Assembly (NCBI RefSeq): GCF_037645805.1
Contig: NZ_JBBEXE010000005.1
Span: 62,001-126,000 of the forward strand
Direction of reading: 5' to 3'
Source: Leptobacterium_A meishanense
Lineage (GTDB): Bacteria > Bacteroidota > Bacteroidia > Flavobacteriales > Flavobacteriaceae
DNA: 64,000 bases
The notes under the pieces were generated by a model. That model saw only the letters and a program-made list of their open reading frames with translations. It was not told the origin of the DNA and did no database searches. Positions 9,076-16,835 of the stretch are shown in pieces (positions within the stretch are counted from its first letter, which is position 1; each line of letters begins with the position of its first letter). The translations under genes were made by a program, and so were the position numbers.

Positions 9076-9107
9076 TTTACTATATCATTTATAAGTCAAG
9101 ACTTCTA

Positions 9108-9115
9108 CAAATGTA
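9108..9115 (-). promoter_or_regulatory. Minus-7 promoter box for the zinc-ribbon gene
   Basis: TACATTTG on the minus strand, 32 bp before the start codon, matches TAnnTTTG. The rest of 9076-9280 holds nothing else I can support. Confidence 0.35.
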
Positions 9116-9280
9116 CGAAATAAAACATTTTTAACTATTTGTAATCAACTACAATCGATCTTAAGCAAAAGCAACTATTTTTTTACCGAATACTTTTTGT
9201 TGAACACCGCACTTTTGTCCTGTCGATTCAAAAATGGAATCACTTCAAAAAATAGTATTAACTTTTAAAATCTATTCATT

Positions 9281-9613
9281 ATGAACACATTAAGAAACAG
9301 CGTACAACTGATTGGAAACCTTGGAAACGATCCTGAAATAATCAACTTGGACAGTGGGAAAAAATTAGCCAAGTTTTCTATTGCCACTAATGAATCGTAT
9401 AAAAATGCACAAGGCGAAATAGTAAAGGATACACAATGGCATAGTATAATTGCTTGGGGTAAAACTGCTTCGATTATTGAAAAATACCTTTCTAAAGGAA
9501 AAGAAGTGGCCATTGAAGGAAAATTACAATCCAGAAGCTATGAAGATAAAGAAGGTGTTAAAAGATCCGTTACTGAAATCAATTGCTTAGGTATTTTAAT
9601 GCTCGGGAAATAA
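9281..9613 (+). CDS. ssb: Single-stranded DNA-binding protein, short form
   Basis: 110 aa, an SSB OB-fold from end to end: LRNSVQLIGNLGNDPEI, AKFSIATNESYKN, DTQWHSIIAWGKTASIIEKYL and GKEVAIEGKLQSRSYEDKEG are standard SSB strands. It binds and protects single-stranded DNA. Unlike replicative SSBs of about 150-180 aa it has no disordered linker and no acidic DDDIPF-type tip; it stops at LGILMLGK. It may be an accessory SSB, with the partner-recruiting SSB elsewhere in the genome. A strong hairpin terminator follows 11 bp after the stop. Confidence 0.9.
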   Translation: MNTLRNSVQLIGNLGNDPEIINLDSGKKLAKFSIATNESYKNAQGEIVKDTQWHSIIAWGKTASIIEKYLSKGKEVAIEGKLQSRSYEDKEGVKRSVTEINCLGILMLGK

Positions 9614-9624
9614 TTCCTATCATG

Positions 9625-9664
9625 AAAAGCCGTCCATACTAAACAGAAAGTATAGACGGCTTTA
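9625..9664. terminator. Strong bidirectional terminator after ssb
   Basis: Nearly perfect 15-bp stem (9626-9640 with 9649-9663), one mismatch, 8-nt loop, flanked by A and T runs. It serves ssb and the convergent block ending at 9673. Confidence 0.9.
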
Positions 9665-9672
9665 TAATTGTT

Positions 9673-10311
9673 TTACCAACCATATATTTTAACATTGTTG
9701 ATAGATACTCGAGCATTCTGCACTTCGAATAGTATATTCCAATTATCATAATCACTGTCTAATGCTTTCACATTATCTAATATTCGAAATAACTTTTGAT
9801 TGACAAAAATGAAAATTTTACCTTTTTGGTAATGCAATACCATTTTATTAATCCCATCAATATAATATTTCTCAGGCTTTCCTAAATGAACCGGATCATA
9901 TACATGTCTGGTCTTTGCCTTCACATTGCCTGAATAATCAAACATAATTTTATCATACATTGGGGACCATGAACCATCATAATATTCTATATATTCTAAC
10001 CCTAAGGCCAACATGGTTTTATCCGTTGTTTTTAACATTCTATACTCAATTACTATTTCAAAATCTTCATTAGGGTCAAAAGAAGTGTGATTAATATTAA
10101 ACCTAGTTCCAAGCAAGTATGAATCATCTTCATGGAAATATTCTAAATAATATTTTCCGTTAGCTATTTTTTCATGTTCGCCTATATCCCAATCATTTGA
10201 ATTGTTTTCAAAGTTTTCCTCCCAAATCAATTTCTTCTCACGTTGGTATGGCTGCGCCATTATACAATAAGAAACAAGCAGAAAAAAAGTTATCGCATTC
10301 ATTCTTCTCAT
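9673..10311 (-). CDS. Secreted protein with jelly-roll-like (LamG/DUF1080-like) pattern
   Basis: 212 aa with a signal peptide (MRRMNAITFFLLVSYCIMAQ; an in-frame Met4 is an alternative start). The mature protein opens with WEENFENNSNDWDIGEHEKIANGKYYLEY and ends VSINNVKIYGW. This pattern of antiparallel strands, with a central KYYIDGINKMVLHYQKGKIF and FVNQK, recalls concanavalin-like or DUF1080 carbohydrate-binding folds. I do not recognise a specific family. It is the last gene of a four-gene minus-strand block; its ATG follows directly on the stop of the preceding gene (TGAATG), so translational coupling is likely. Confidence 0.65.
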   Translation of the reverse strand: MRRMNAITFFLLVSYCIMAQPYQREKKLIWEENFENNSNDWDIGEHEKIANGKYYLEYFHEDDSYLLGTRFNINHTSFDPNEDFEIVIEYRMLKTTDKTMLALGLEYIEYYDGSWSPMYDKIMFDYSGNVKAKTRHVYDPVHLGKPEKYYIDGINKMVLHYQKGKIFIFVNQKLFRILDNVKALDSDYDNWNILFEVQNARVSINNVKIYGW

Positions 10312-10767
10312 TCAGATAAAAGATTTTAGATTATATATGAGCATTATAAGTACTAAAGAAAAACCTGCAAGGCCAAAAAATACAGTCGAGACAACATGCT
10401 TTATTACATTCTCCCTTGTTGTAAAAATGAAAATCCCATAAAATATTAATAACATTAAATATGATACGGCAATTAGGTTTAGCTTGGAAAATCCTATAAA
10501 GCCCGGAATAGCAAACAAAAGTACCATTCCTATGCTCATACCATTTGAGAAAGAAGGAGCAGTTTTTTTTATTTTATTTTGACTGCTCAAACTATACAAA
10601 ACAACAGGTATGCCGAAAACAAGCAAAACAACATAATAACTTATTCTTTGCATTGCCTCCGAAGAAGACAAAGGTCCCATATTAGAAACTATAATTGGCT
10701 CTAATAATAACATTAATGGAACCCATATAAAATTAAACAAAACAACAATTTTATGCTTCTTTAACAT
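10312..10767 (-). CDS. Unknown integral membrane protein, about 5 membrane segments
   Basis: 151 aa, mostly hydrophobic: segments near 8-30, 42-62, 75-95, 97-115 and 124-146. No family motif was recognised. It lies third in a four-gene block, 11 bp after the preceding gene and directly abutting the next, so the four products may act together at the envelope. Confidence 0.65.
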   Translation of the reverse strand: MLKKHKIVVLFNFIWVPLMLLLEPIIVSNMGPLSSSEAMQRISYYVVLLVFGIPVVLYSLSSQNKIKKTAPSFSNGMSIGMVLLFAIPGFIGFSKLNLIAVSYLMLLIFYGIFIFTTRENVIKHVVSTVFFGLAGFSLVLIMLIYNLKSFI

Positions 10768-10778
10768 ACAGCCATAAA

Positions 10779-11228
10779 CTAAAAATTAATATTTATTTGC
10801 AACCCTTTATCATAAAATACATCTATACAATTCGCTAAAAGCATAATATTCAATACAAATATCACCAATAAACCCCATATTTTTTTTTGACCAGGGGTTT
10901 TCAGAAAAAAGACTACAGACAACAATGCTATAAAAGATATAGGATATAAAACTTCCATTGTAAACCCACCCTCATCAAAGAAGATCGATAACAAAGCATA
11001 AGCCCCCATGATTATCAAAATCCCGGATATAACAGTCAAATACTTTATTTTTTCATTCAAAATGAAATAGGCTATGGTGATTGAAAAAAACAATAATACC
11101 AATCCAGCAATACGAGAAATCATCGGTAAAAACACTTTGGTGTTTGTGTATAAAAAATATTCTAATAGAAGATATAGCACTATTGTTAATAGCGCATTTA
11201 CGAGTGTGGTTTTTTTTAACAGCTTCAT
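10779..11228 (-). CDS. Unknown integral membrane protein, about 4 membrane segments
   Basis: 149 aa with hydrophobic segments near 10-27, 35-55, 62-82, 95-110 and possibly 117-135. No motif is recognised. It lies second in the block, 16 bp after the first gene. Size and topology resemble the following gene, but I see no convincing sequence similarity between them. Confidence 0.65.
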   Translation of the reverse strand: MKLLKKTTLVNALLTIVLYLLLEYFLYTNTKVFLPMISRIAGLVLLFFSITIAYFILNEKIKYLTVISGILIIMGAYALLSIFFDEGGFTMEVLYPISFIALLSVVFFLKTPGQKKIWGLLVIFVLNIMLLANCIDVFYDKGLQININF

Positions 11229-11244
11229 AAAGAGATCATTTTAT

Positions 11245-11736
11245 TTAATACGTATAATGCTCTGCCCATTCTTGTAGTTTACCTTTTAGTTTTTCCTTTT
11301 TTGAAGAGGGTAGATCATTTTTCCGGGATAAATATGTCAGCATGTAATCTGGCAATTTCTGTTCCAATACAACATCTCCTTCCAATACGGGTAATATTGG
11401 CATATAGTTTCTTTTGCGGTAACTTTTAACTGCTTTTAAAACAGTTTTGTAGTTATCAAAAGTATTTAATGCCAACACAAACCCATACATGTTTACAATA
11501 GGATTATTATAGTCTAGCATATAAATTATATCTTGATGATTTACATTCATCTTCAATTTCTTATACAAAAGAATCGCATTTGGTGGTGAATCCAAATATT
11601 CTGTTCCGGGATCTGCAAATATTTCATTGCTCAATTCTTCTATTATTTTTTTTTGTGTTTCCTCCACCTGCCCATAAACAGTTGACACAAAAATGAACAT
11701 ACATAAAAGGTTACATAAGTTTCTAGTCATTTCCAT
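11245..11736 (-). CDS. Secreted protein of unknown function
   Basis: 163 aa with a signal peptide (MEMTRNLCNLLCMFIFVSTVYGQ). The mature part is alpha-helical with a charged C-terminus (NDLPSSKKEKLKGKLQEWAEHY). The stretch NPIVNMYGFVLALNTFDNYKTVLKAVKSY hints at a HEAT-like helix pair, which is weak. It is the first gene of the minus-strand block 11736-9673 (two secreted and two membrane proteins) and lies divergent to the phosphatase-fusion transcript. Confidence 0.65.
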   Translation of the reverse strand: MEMTRNLCNLLCMFIFVSTVYGQVEETQKKIIEELSNEIFADPGTEYLDSPPNAILLYKKLKMNVNHQDIIYMLDYNNPIVNMYGFVLALNTFDNYKTVLKAVKSYRKRNYMPILPVLEGDVVLEQKLPDYMLTYLSRKNDLPSSKKEKLKGKLQEWAEHYTY

Positions 11737-11862
11737 TATTATTTACAGTTTATAAATATAGCATCTATAATCCGAATATATAATACCCTTTCAAATAATA
11801 AGCCAAACCATTAATTTTTAAAGTCTTCTTTGATTCTGTACAAATTTTAAAATAATTATCAA

Positions 11863-11870
11863 TATTTTTG
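11863..11870 (+). promoter_or_regulatory. Minus-7 promoter box for the small ORF/phosphatase-fusion operon
   Basis: TATTTTTG lies 20 bp before the ATG at 11891 and matches TAnnTTTG. No clear minus-33 element at the usual spacing. Confidence 0.45.
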
Positions 11871-11890
11871 AGCCCTTTATTTTCATAACT

Positions 11891-12034
11891 ATGAAGTCTC
11901 AGAAAGCCGACAATTCTCAAAAAAAACCCTTCAAAATTCCGGTAAATGGTGCATTAGGCTTATTGGCCTATGGTGATATTGGCCTCCGCGAATGGCGTAA
12001 AGTCCGTGACCAACATCGAAATAAAAAATCATGA
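11891..12034 (+). CDS. 47-aa small protein translationally coupled to the phosphatase-sulfotransferase fusion
   Basis: A 48-codon reading frame beginning MKSQKADNSQKKPFKIPVNG and ending WRKVRDQHRNKKS; its TGA overlaps the next ATG as ATGA. It is strongly basic at both ends with a short hydrophobic middle (ALGLLAYGDIGL). A promoter box 20 bp upstream, no other start for the transcript, and the 4-bp stop/start overlap argue that it is really translated. I do not recognise the family. It could be a regulatory or assembly partner of the large fusion, or mainly a coupling leader. Confidence 0.6.
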   Translation: MKSQKADNSQKKPFKIPVNGALGLLAYGDIGLREWRKVRDQHRNKKS

Positions 12035-14565
12035 AGAAAAAACCAAAAGTATTGCTGCTAGGATGGGATGGTGCCGATTGGAAAATAATAGGCCCTCTTA
12101 TGGCAAAAGGCCAAATGCCTGCGCTTAAAAGAGTAATTGAAAGAGGTGTATATGGTAATATGGGCACTATGAACCCTCCTTATTCACCTATGCTATGGTC
12201 TTCTGTGGCTACCGGAAAAACCCCTGAAAAACATGGTGTTTTAGGGTTTATAGAGCTCTTGCCTAACATGAAAGGTATCCGGCCTGTAACTGTTCACTCA
12301 CGAAAAGCAAAAGCTATTTGGAATATTCTGCACCACAAAGGTTATAAATCAAATTTGGTAGGCTGGTGGCCCAGTCATCCGGCAGAACCTATCAACGGTG
12401 TGGTTGTTTCTGATAAATTCCATACTATTGTAAATGACGGGGACACTAAAAAAGAGGATGCTGTCATAAAAGGGGCTGTATATCCTGAATCATTAACTGA
12501 AGTGCTCAAAGACCTCCGGATGTCGCCATTTGAAGTGACAGATGCACACATTTTACCTTTTATCCCTAAGGCAAGCCAAATAAACCAAAACGAAGACCGG
12601 CACTTAGTGTCTTTTGCTAAAGTACTTTCAGAAAACGTTTCTGTACACTGTGCTGCCACCAACCTGATGCGTACTACTGAATGGGATTTTATGGGAGTTT
12701 ATTACAATGCTATTGACCATTTTTGCCATACTTTTATGAAATTTCATCCCCCAAGACTAAAAGCAATCCCTGAAAAATACTTTGAGATCTATAAAGATGT
12801 TGTTTCTAATGCATACCGTTTTCAAGATATGATGCTTGACCGCATGCTTGACCTGATCGATGATGATACTACTGTCATCATTATGTCTGACCATGGCTAT
12901 GAATCAGGGCACAGACGTATCCTCAAAATGCCTAAATACCCCGCAGCACCTTCATTGGAACATCGGAATTTTGGCATTTTTGTGGCCAGTGGGCCTGAAA
13001 TAAAACAAAAAGAAAAGGTATACGGTTTAAGTTTGATTGATATAGGCCCAACCATTCTACATATGTTTGGTTTACCCGTAGGTAAAGATATGGACGGAAA
13101 TGTAGCACTTGATCTTTTTAAAGACCCTAAAAAGCCAACATACATAGATAGTTGGGAAAAAGTAGCAGGTGATTTTGGCCAGCATGACAGTCTTCATGAC
13201 ACTGATCAACTATCCGACCAGGAAGCTATGGAACAACTCATAGAACTTGGTTATATTGAACGCCCTGATGAAAAAATAGAAACTGCCATTTTAAAAACCA
13301 AATGTGACCTTAAGTTCAACTTAGCAAGGGTATATAGCGGCAAAAAAGAGTACGACAAAGCAAAACCCATTCTTTTAGAGCTCATCAAAGAACCGGAACC
13401 TATAGATACTATCCCTTACTATATGGAACTACTTTCTATTGCGCTGGACACCGAGGAATACGACGAAGCTGAAGCCTATTTAAACAAACTGAGAAGCTTG
13501 AACCCAGAGTTTGAAAAAAGAACGTATTTCTCAGAATCAAGGATTTTGTTAGGGAAAGGCCGTGTAAATGCTGCGCTAAAATTATTGGAAAAAGCGAAAG
13601 AGAACAAGCCGGGGGCCCAGGTATGGACCCAAGTAGGGAAAATATATTTGCAAACGGGTGATTTTAAAGATGCTAAAGAAGCATTTCAAAGGGCATTGGA
13701 CTTTGAAATAGACAATGCCCGTGTACACCAATTGCTTGCTACAGCGTTAGTGCGTTTAGGTCATTATGAAGAAGCTGCTGAGCATGCCCTCACCAGTATT
13801 GAGCTGATTAAGTATTTTCCCGAAGCACATGCTATTTTAGGGGAGGCCCTTACGAAAATGGGCGACCTTGAGAATGCCAAAAAAGCCTATGAGATGGTGG
13901 CCAAACTACGCCCACGAAAAGATGCACGGACTGAAAAGGCCCTAGAAAACCTTGAAGAAAAAATAGCCATGCCTGCCGAATTACGGGACAAAACAACTTT
14001 TGCCTACCGAAAGGAGCAAATTGTGGTGGTATCAGGTCTGCCAAGGTCTGGGACTTCTTTAATGATGCAGATGTTAGATGCCGGAGGATTGGATATCTTA
14101 ACCGACGAAAACCGAAAGGCTGACGAATCTAACCCGAAAGGCTATTACGAATACAACCCGGTAATGCGTATACATAAAGACAATAGCTGGCTGCACTTGG
14201 GAAAAGACAAGGCGGTAAAGATTGTAGCTCCCCTGCTACAGCACATAGACCCACAATACCGATACAAAGTAATCTTTATGAAGCGTGACCTTCACGAGAT
14301 CATTAAATCCCAGCAAAAAATGGTAGGGAAAGACCCGGAAGCATTGCCCATGCGCTTATTGGAATCATATACCAAACTGCTAAGCATGGTAAATATATGG
14401 AAAGAAAAAGAACCCAGTGTAGAGTTGCTCTATGTAGATTACAAAGAAGTACTTTCCAATCCTTCTAAAGTACTGAGCAAGATAGCACAATTTATAGGAA
14501 AGGATCTAGATACTACTGCTATGCAGCAATGTATAGACCCTTCTTTGTACCGAAACCGAGTATAA
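12031..14565 (+). CDS. Three-part fusion: AlkP-superfamily phosphohydrolase - TPR - sulfotransferase
   Basis: 844 aa. Residues about 5-400 form an alkaline-phosphatase-superfamily domain of the phosphodiesterase/phosphomutase type: LLGWDGADWKII near the start, MLWSSVATGKTPEKHGV holding the nucleophile region, YYNAIDHFCHTF and IIMSDHGYESGH as metal-binding blocks. Residues about 425-645 are TPR-like helices (VWTQVGKIYLQTGDFKDAKEAF and similar). Residues about 660-844 are a P-loop sulfotransferase: VVVSGLPRSGTSLMMQML near 668 is the PAPS 5'-phosphosulfate loop. There is no signal peptide, so it is probably cytoplasmic. Combining sulfate transfer with phosphate or phosphodiester hydrolysis in one chain could link PAPS use to processing of a second product or substrate, but the substrates are unknown. 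Confidence 0.8.
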   Translation: MKKKPKVLLLGWDGADWKIIGPLMAKGQMPALKRVIERGVYGNMGTMNPPYSPMLWSSVATGKTPEKHGVLGFIELLPNMKGIRPVTVHSRKAKAIWNILHHKGYKSNLVGWWPSHPAEPINGVVVSDKFHTIVNDGDTKKEDAVIKGAVYPESLTEVLKDLRMSPFEVTDAHILPFIPKASQINQNEDRHLVSFAKVLSENVSVHCAATNLMRTTEWDFMGVYYNAIDHFCHTFMKFHPPRLKAIPEKYFEIYKDVVSNAYRFQDMMLDRMLDLIDDDTTVIIMSDHGYESGHRRILKMPKYPAAPSLEHRNFGIFVASGPEIKQKEKVYGLSLIDIGPTILHMFGLPVGKDMDGNVALDLFKDPKKPTYIDSWEKVAGDFGQHDSLHDTDQLSDQEAMEQLIELGYIERPDEKIETAILKTKCDLKFNLARVYSGKKEYDKAKPILLELIKEPEPIDTIPYYMELLSIALDTEEYDEAEAYLNKLRSLNPEFEKRTYFSESRILLGKGRVNAALKLLEKAKENKPGAQVWTQVGKIYLQTGDFKDAKEAFQRALDFEIDNARVHQLLATALVRLGHYEEAAEHALTSIELIKYFPEAHAILGEALTKMGDLENAKKAYEMVAKLRPRKDARTEKALENLEEKIAMPAELRDKTTFAYRKEQIVVVSGLPRSGTSLMMQMLDAGGLDILTDENRKADESNPKGYYEYNPVMRIHKDNSWLHLGKDKAVKIVAPLLQHIDPQYRYKVIFMKRDLHEIIKSQQKMVGKDPEALPMRLLESYTKLLSMVNIWKEKEPSVELLYVDYKEVLSNPSKVLSKIAQFIGKDLDTTAMQQCIDPSLYRNRV

Positions 14566-14580
14566 GGCATCGATTATAGT

Positions 14581-15420
14581 TTACAACACCACTTTCTTCC
14601 GCAAGGTGGCATTGGTGTCTAAGTCGTTTAATTGTAGTATGTACACTCCCGAGGCTAACCCCCCCGCTTCTATAGCATACGTACTGCCTTCTATACTGCC
14701 TTCTAGCAAAGATTGCCCCGTCATAGAATAGAGTTGATACGAAGTGCTCCCCGGTAAATTGTGCAATGAGATTGTTTTGTTTAAGGACGCAATACGTATC
14801 GTGTTGCTTAAATTATCTTCTATGCCCAACGTCTGCTGGCCAGCATTAATGGCAGCCCCGGGGGTAGTATTATAAGCCCCTTCTACAACTGTCCAGCTTG
14901 TACTAAATGAATCCGGCTGCATATCATCATCTATAATTACTCGTATCCATCCATAATGAATACTCCCGGAAATATCAAAACGGACACCTATATAGGCATC
15001 TACATTATTAAAATTTCCTCTAAATGATGAATATGTTAATAGTGGTTCTGTAATTCCCGCAATAGCACGGGATGGGGCACCAGAATATTTCCATGATGTC
15101 ACCGCAGAACTAATAGGATTTCCTGCAGAAAGTGCATATGCTCTTGCTTGAGAATCTCCTAAAACTTCATTGTTAGCATTTAAAGGCTTTAAGTACATAG
15201 CTGCTGAACTATAGAATTTTCCATTATGATCCAATCGAAAATCATTTATGCCATCAGTATTTAAATCAATTAAAAAATTATCGCTCTTCCCTCCAGTAAC
15301 ACTAAAAAAATCTTTATAAACTATTTGTCCATTAGCATCGGTAATCCCTGCCAGAGCAGCGGTCATAGCTCCGTAGGCAGAGAGTTGTTTCGTCAATTTT
15401 GAAGAAGTAGTTTTTTTCAT
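14581..15420 (-). CDS. T9SS cargo protein, duplicate A
   Basis: 279 aa. The N-terminus (MKKTTSSKLTKQLSAYGAMT) is a long basic leader with a hydrophobic stretch. The C-terminal ~75 residues are a type A T9SS sorting domain (LHNLPGSTSYQLYSMTGQ ... GVYILQLNDLDTNATLRKKVVL), so it should be exported through the outer membrane. The middle (40-190) has the beta-rich pattern FLIDLNTDGINDFRLDHNG ... YIGVRFDISGSIHYGWIRV, ending in a W-x-V-x-(G/D)-x-A-Y-N-T-T-PG segment. Function unknown. It is a tandem paralogue of the next gene, with near-identical ends and a divergent centre. Confidence 0.8.
   Translation of the reverse strand: MKKTTSSKLTKQLSAYGAMTAALAGITDANGQIVYKDFFSVTGGKSDNFLIDLNTDGINDFRLDHNGKFYSSAAMYLKPLNANNEVLGDSQARAYALSAGNPISSAVTSWKYSGAPSRAIAGITEPLLTYSSFRGNFNNVDAYIGVRFDISGSIHYGWIRVIIDDDMQPDSFSTSWTVVEGAYNTTPGAAINAGQQTLGIEDNLSNTIRIASLNKTISLHNLPGSTSYQLYSMTGQSLLEGSIEGSTYAIEAGGLASGVYILQLNDLDTNATLRKKVVL
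14667..14772. repeat. 106-bp direct repeat, copy 1 (sorting-domain region)
   Basis: Identical base for base to 15617-15722 by eye. It encodes the core of the T9SS sorting domain in both paralogues; identity at silent positions indicates recent duplication or gene conversion. Confidence 0.9.
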
Positions 15421-15441
15421 GGGTTATAATTATTTTGGTTT
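15360..15441. repeat. 82-bp direct repeat, copy 1 (leader plus 5' untranslated region)
   Basis: Matches 16265-16346 with a single C/T difference. It covers the first ~20 codons of each paralogue and about 21 bp upstream of the start. Confidence 0.9.
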
Positions 15442-15447
15442 AATTGA

Positions 15448-15455
15448 CAAATATA
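15448..15455 (-). promoter_or_regulatory. Minus-7 promoter box for duplicate A
   Basis: TATATTTG on the minus strand, 27 bp before the start codon, directly after the terminator of duplicate B. It lies outside the repeated segment, so duplicate B lacks this copy. Confidence 0.4.
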
Positions 15456-15488
15456 AAAAAAACACCCATTATTATTTCAGGGTGTTTG
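15456..15488 (-). terminator. Terminator after duplicate B
   Basis: On the minus strand, AACACCC and GGGTGTT (plus positions 15480-15486 and 15461-15467) form a 7-bp stem with a 12-nt loop followed by a T run. It ends the transcript from 16325 before duplicate A starts. Confidence 0.75.
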
Positions 15489-15530
15489 TTCTTATAGGTA
15501 TTTAAAATATTTTTTAGCAATCATGTTGTG

Positions 15531-16325
15531 CTACAACGCTACCTTTTTGCGTAAAGTAGCATTGGTATCTAAATCTGTTAATTGAAGAATATAGATGCCC
15601 GAAGCAAGGTTACTGCCTTCTATAGCATACGTACTGCCTTCTATACTGCCTTCTAGCAAAGATTGCCCCGTCATAGAATAGAGTTGATACGAAGTGCTCC
15701 CCGGTAAATTGTGCAATGAGATCGTCTTGTTTAAAGAGGCTATACGTACATTGGTAGCTAAATTGGTATCAACTCCTAAAGTGGTCTGACCGGCATTAAT
15801 GGATGCCCCAGGAGTAGCATTATAAGCAAAATCCTTAATCGTCCAATCAGATAAGCTCACTACATTGGCCCGAATCCAACCATAATGAAAAGACCCTCCT
15901 ATATTAAATCTGACACCCAAATATTTATCACCTGCTCCACCAAAATTTCCAATTCCAACACTATAAGATAAATCAAAGGGCTGTGTGTCTCTCCAACTTA
16001 ATCCGCTAGAGATTACAGAAGCACCACTAAATGCTGTAGGGTAATCGGCTCCAACAGCTGCAAAACCGTCCCCAGCTTTTAAAATATTTATCCGTACCCT
16101 CTCACTTGTTCCAGGGAATCCTGTATTTTCTATTTCAAATTCACTCCCATCAGTATCTGCAGGGTTCATATCTATAAGAAGTGACCCCCCAGTACCTCTG
16201 GAGACATCAGGAATATCCGTATATACTATTTGCCCATTAGCATCGGTTATCCCTGCCAAGGCGACGGTCATAGCTCCGTAGGCAGAGAGTTGTTTCGTTA
16301 ATTTTGAAGAAGTAGTTTTTTTCAT
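15531..16325 (-). CDS. T9SS cargo protein, duplicate B
   Basis: 264 aa, same plan as duplicate A: identical first 20 residues apart from the region's final changes, a divergent beta-rich centre (residues ~40-170: SLLIDMNPADTDGSEFEIEN ... YLGVRFNIGGSFHYGWIRA), and a near-identical type A T9SS sorting domain at the C-terminus. The last shared landmark before the sorting domain is AYNATPGASINAGQTTLG (AYNTTPGAAINAGQQTLG in A). It should be a secreted or surface-attached protein; function unknown. It lies divergent to the peptide-export cassette, but no link is shown. Confidence 0.8.
   Translation of the reverse strand: MKKTTSSKLTKQLSAYGAMTVALAGITDANGQIVYTDIPDVSRGTGGSLLIDMNPADTDGSEFEIENTGFPGTSERVRINILKAGDGFAAVGADYPTAFSGASVISSGLSWRDTQPFDLSYSVGIGNFGGAGDKYLGVRFNIGGSFHYGWIRANVVSLSDWTIKDFAYNATPGASINAGQTTLGVDTNLATNVRIASLNKTISLHNLPGSTSYQLYSMTGQSLLEGSIEGSTYAIEGSNLASGIYILQLTDLDTNATLRKKVAL
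15617..15722. repeat. 106-bp direct repeat, copy 2 (sorting-domain region)
   Basis: Identical to 14667-14772. Confidence 0.9.
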
Positions 16326-16346
16326 GGGTTATAATTATTTTGGTTT
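16265..16346. repeat. 82-bp direct repeat, copy 2 (leader plus 5' untranslated region)
   Basis: Matches 15360-15441 with one difference. Confidence 0.9.
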
Positions 16347-16458
16347 TTGAACATGTAAAAATATGAAATATATATAACTATATAATCAACATCTTTTATC
16401 TAAATAAACAATATATTTAAAAATATCCGAAAATTCTTATATTTTAATAGTATTTTAA

Positions 16459-16466
16459 TACTTTTG
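16459..16466 (+). promoter_or_regulatory. Candidate minus-7 promoter box for the peptide-export cassette
   Basis: TACTTTTG matches TAnnTTTG. It would give a leader of about 160 nt before the peptide gene. That leader contains a small hairpin (AGACAT/GTGTCT around 16573-16592) and otherwise nothing I recognise. No minus-33 TTTG at normal spacing. Confidence 0.4.
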
Positions 16467-16631
16467 TGGTGTTATTATTCATTATAGTTGGTTTAAAAGC
16501 TAGCCGGTGAATACCTACCCCCAACAGCCCGCAATTTTTCTTATGGAGCGGTGGTCTTTACATGCCTTTTTCAGACATACTCCTGAGTGTCTCAAAATGT
16601 TCACGGTAGTTATAATTTTTAAAACTTTTTA

Positions 16632-16775
16632 ATGATGAAAAATTTATTAAACCTTAAAAAAGTTCAAGTGCTTAGCAATACTGAACAAAAGCTTATTTAT
16701 GGCGGAAAGGTTTCTTCTCTTTCCTATATAGAAAATGATGGGAAGTACAACCCTAATGACCCTAGTTGCCCTTGA
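16632..16775 (+). CDS. Double-glycine leader peptide precursor (47 aa), predicted exported bacteriocin or signal
   Basis: 47 aa from ATG 16632 (a second ATG follows at 16635). Residues 3-25 (K-N-L-L-N-L-K-K-V-Q-V-L-S then N-T-E-Q-K-L-I-Y-G-G) form a typical Bacteroidota double-glycine leader. Counting back from the cleavage site it has Gly-1, Gly-2, Ile-4, Glu-8, Ser-11 and Leu-12, the consensus recognised by C39 peptidases; only position -7 (Gln for Leu) deviates. The predicted product is 22 residues, KVSSLSYIENDGKYNPNDPSCP: polar, Asn/Pro/Asp-rich with one Cys. The C39 ABC exporter starts 87 bp downstream, then its adaptor. Whether it kills competitors or carries a signal is unknown. No modification enzyme or obvious immunity gene is adjacent. 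Confidence 0.78.
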   Translation: MMKNLLNLKKVQVLSNTEQKLIYGGKVSSLSYIENDGKYNPNDPSCP

Positions 16776-16796
16776 TGTAGCCTTATTTTTAACTGA

Positions 16797-16835
16797 AAGA
16801 AGTTATCCTAAGAATAGGTTTGAGGGCAACTTCTT
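16797..16835 (+). promoter_or_regulatory. Hairpin between peptide gene and exporter (possible attenuator)
   Basis: AAGAAGTT (16797-16804) pairs perfectly with AACTTCTT (16828-16835), with a possible inner CCT/AGG pairing. Only a weak T run follows, so it may partly terminate or protect the short precursor mRNA rather than stop transcription fully, giving more peptide than exporter. Confidence 0.4.

Noticed and set aside
16542..16631. 29-codon frame (starting MERWSLHAFF) just before the peptide precursor
   Set aside because: No signal or leader features, ends one base before the real precursor gene, composition not peptide-like; probably leader RNA.
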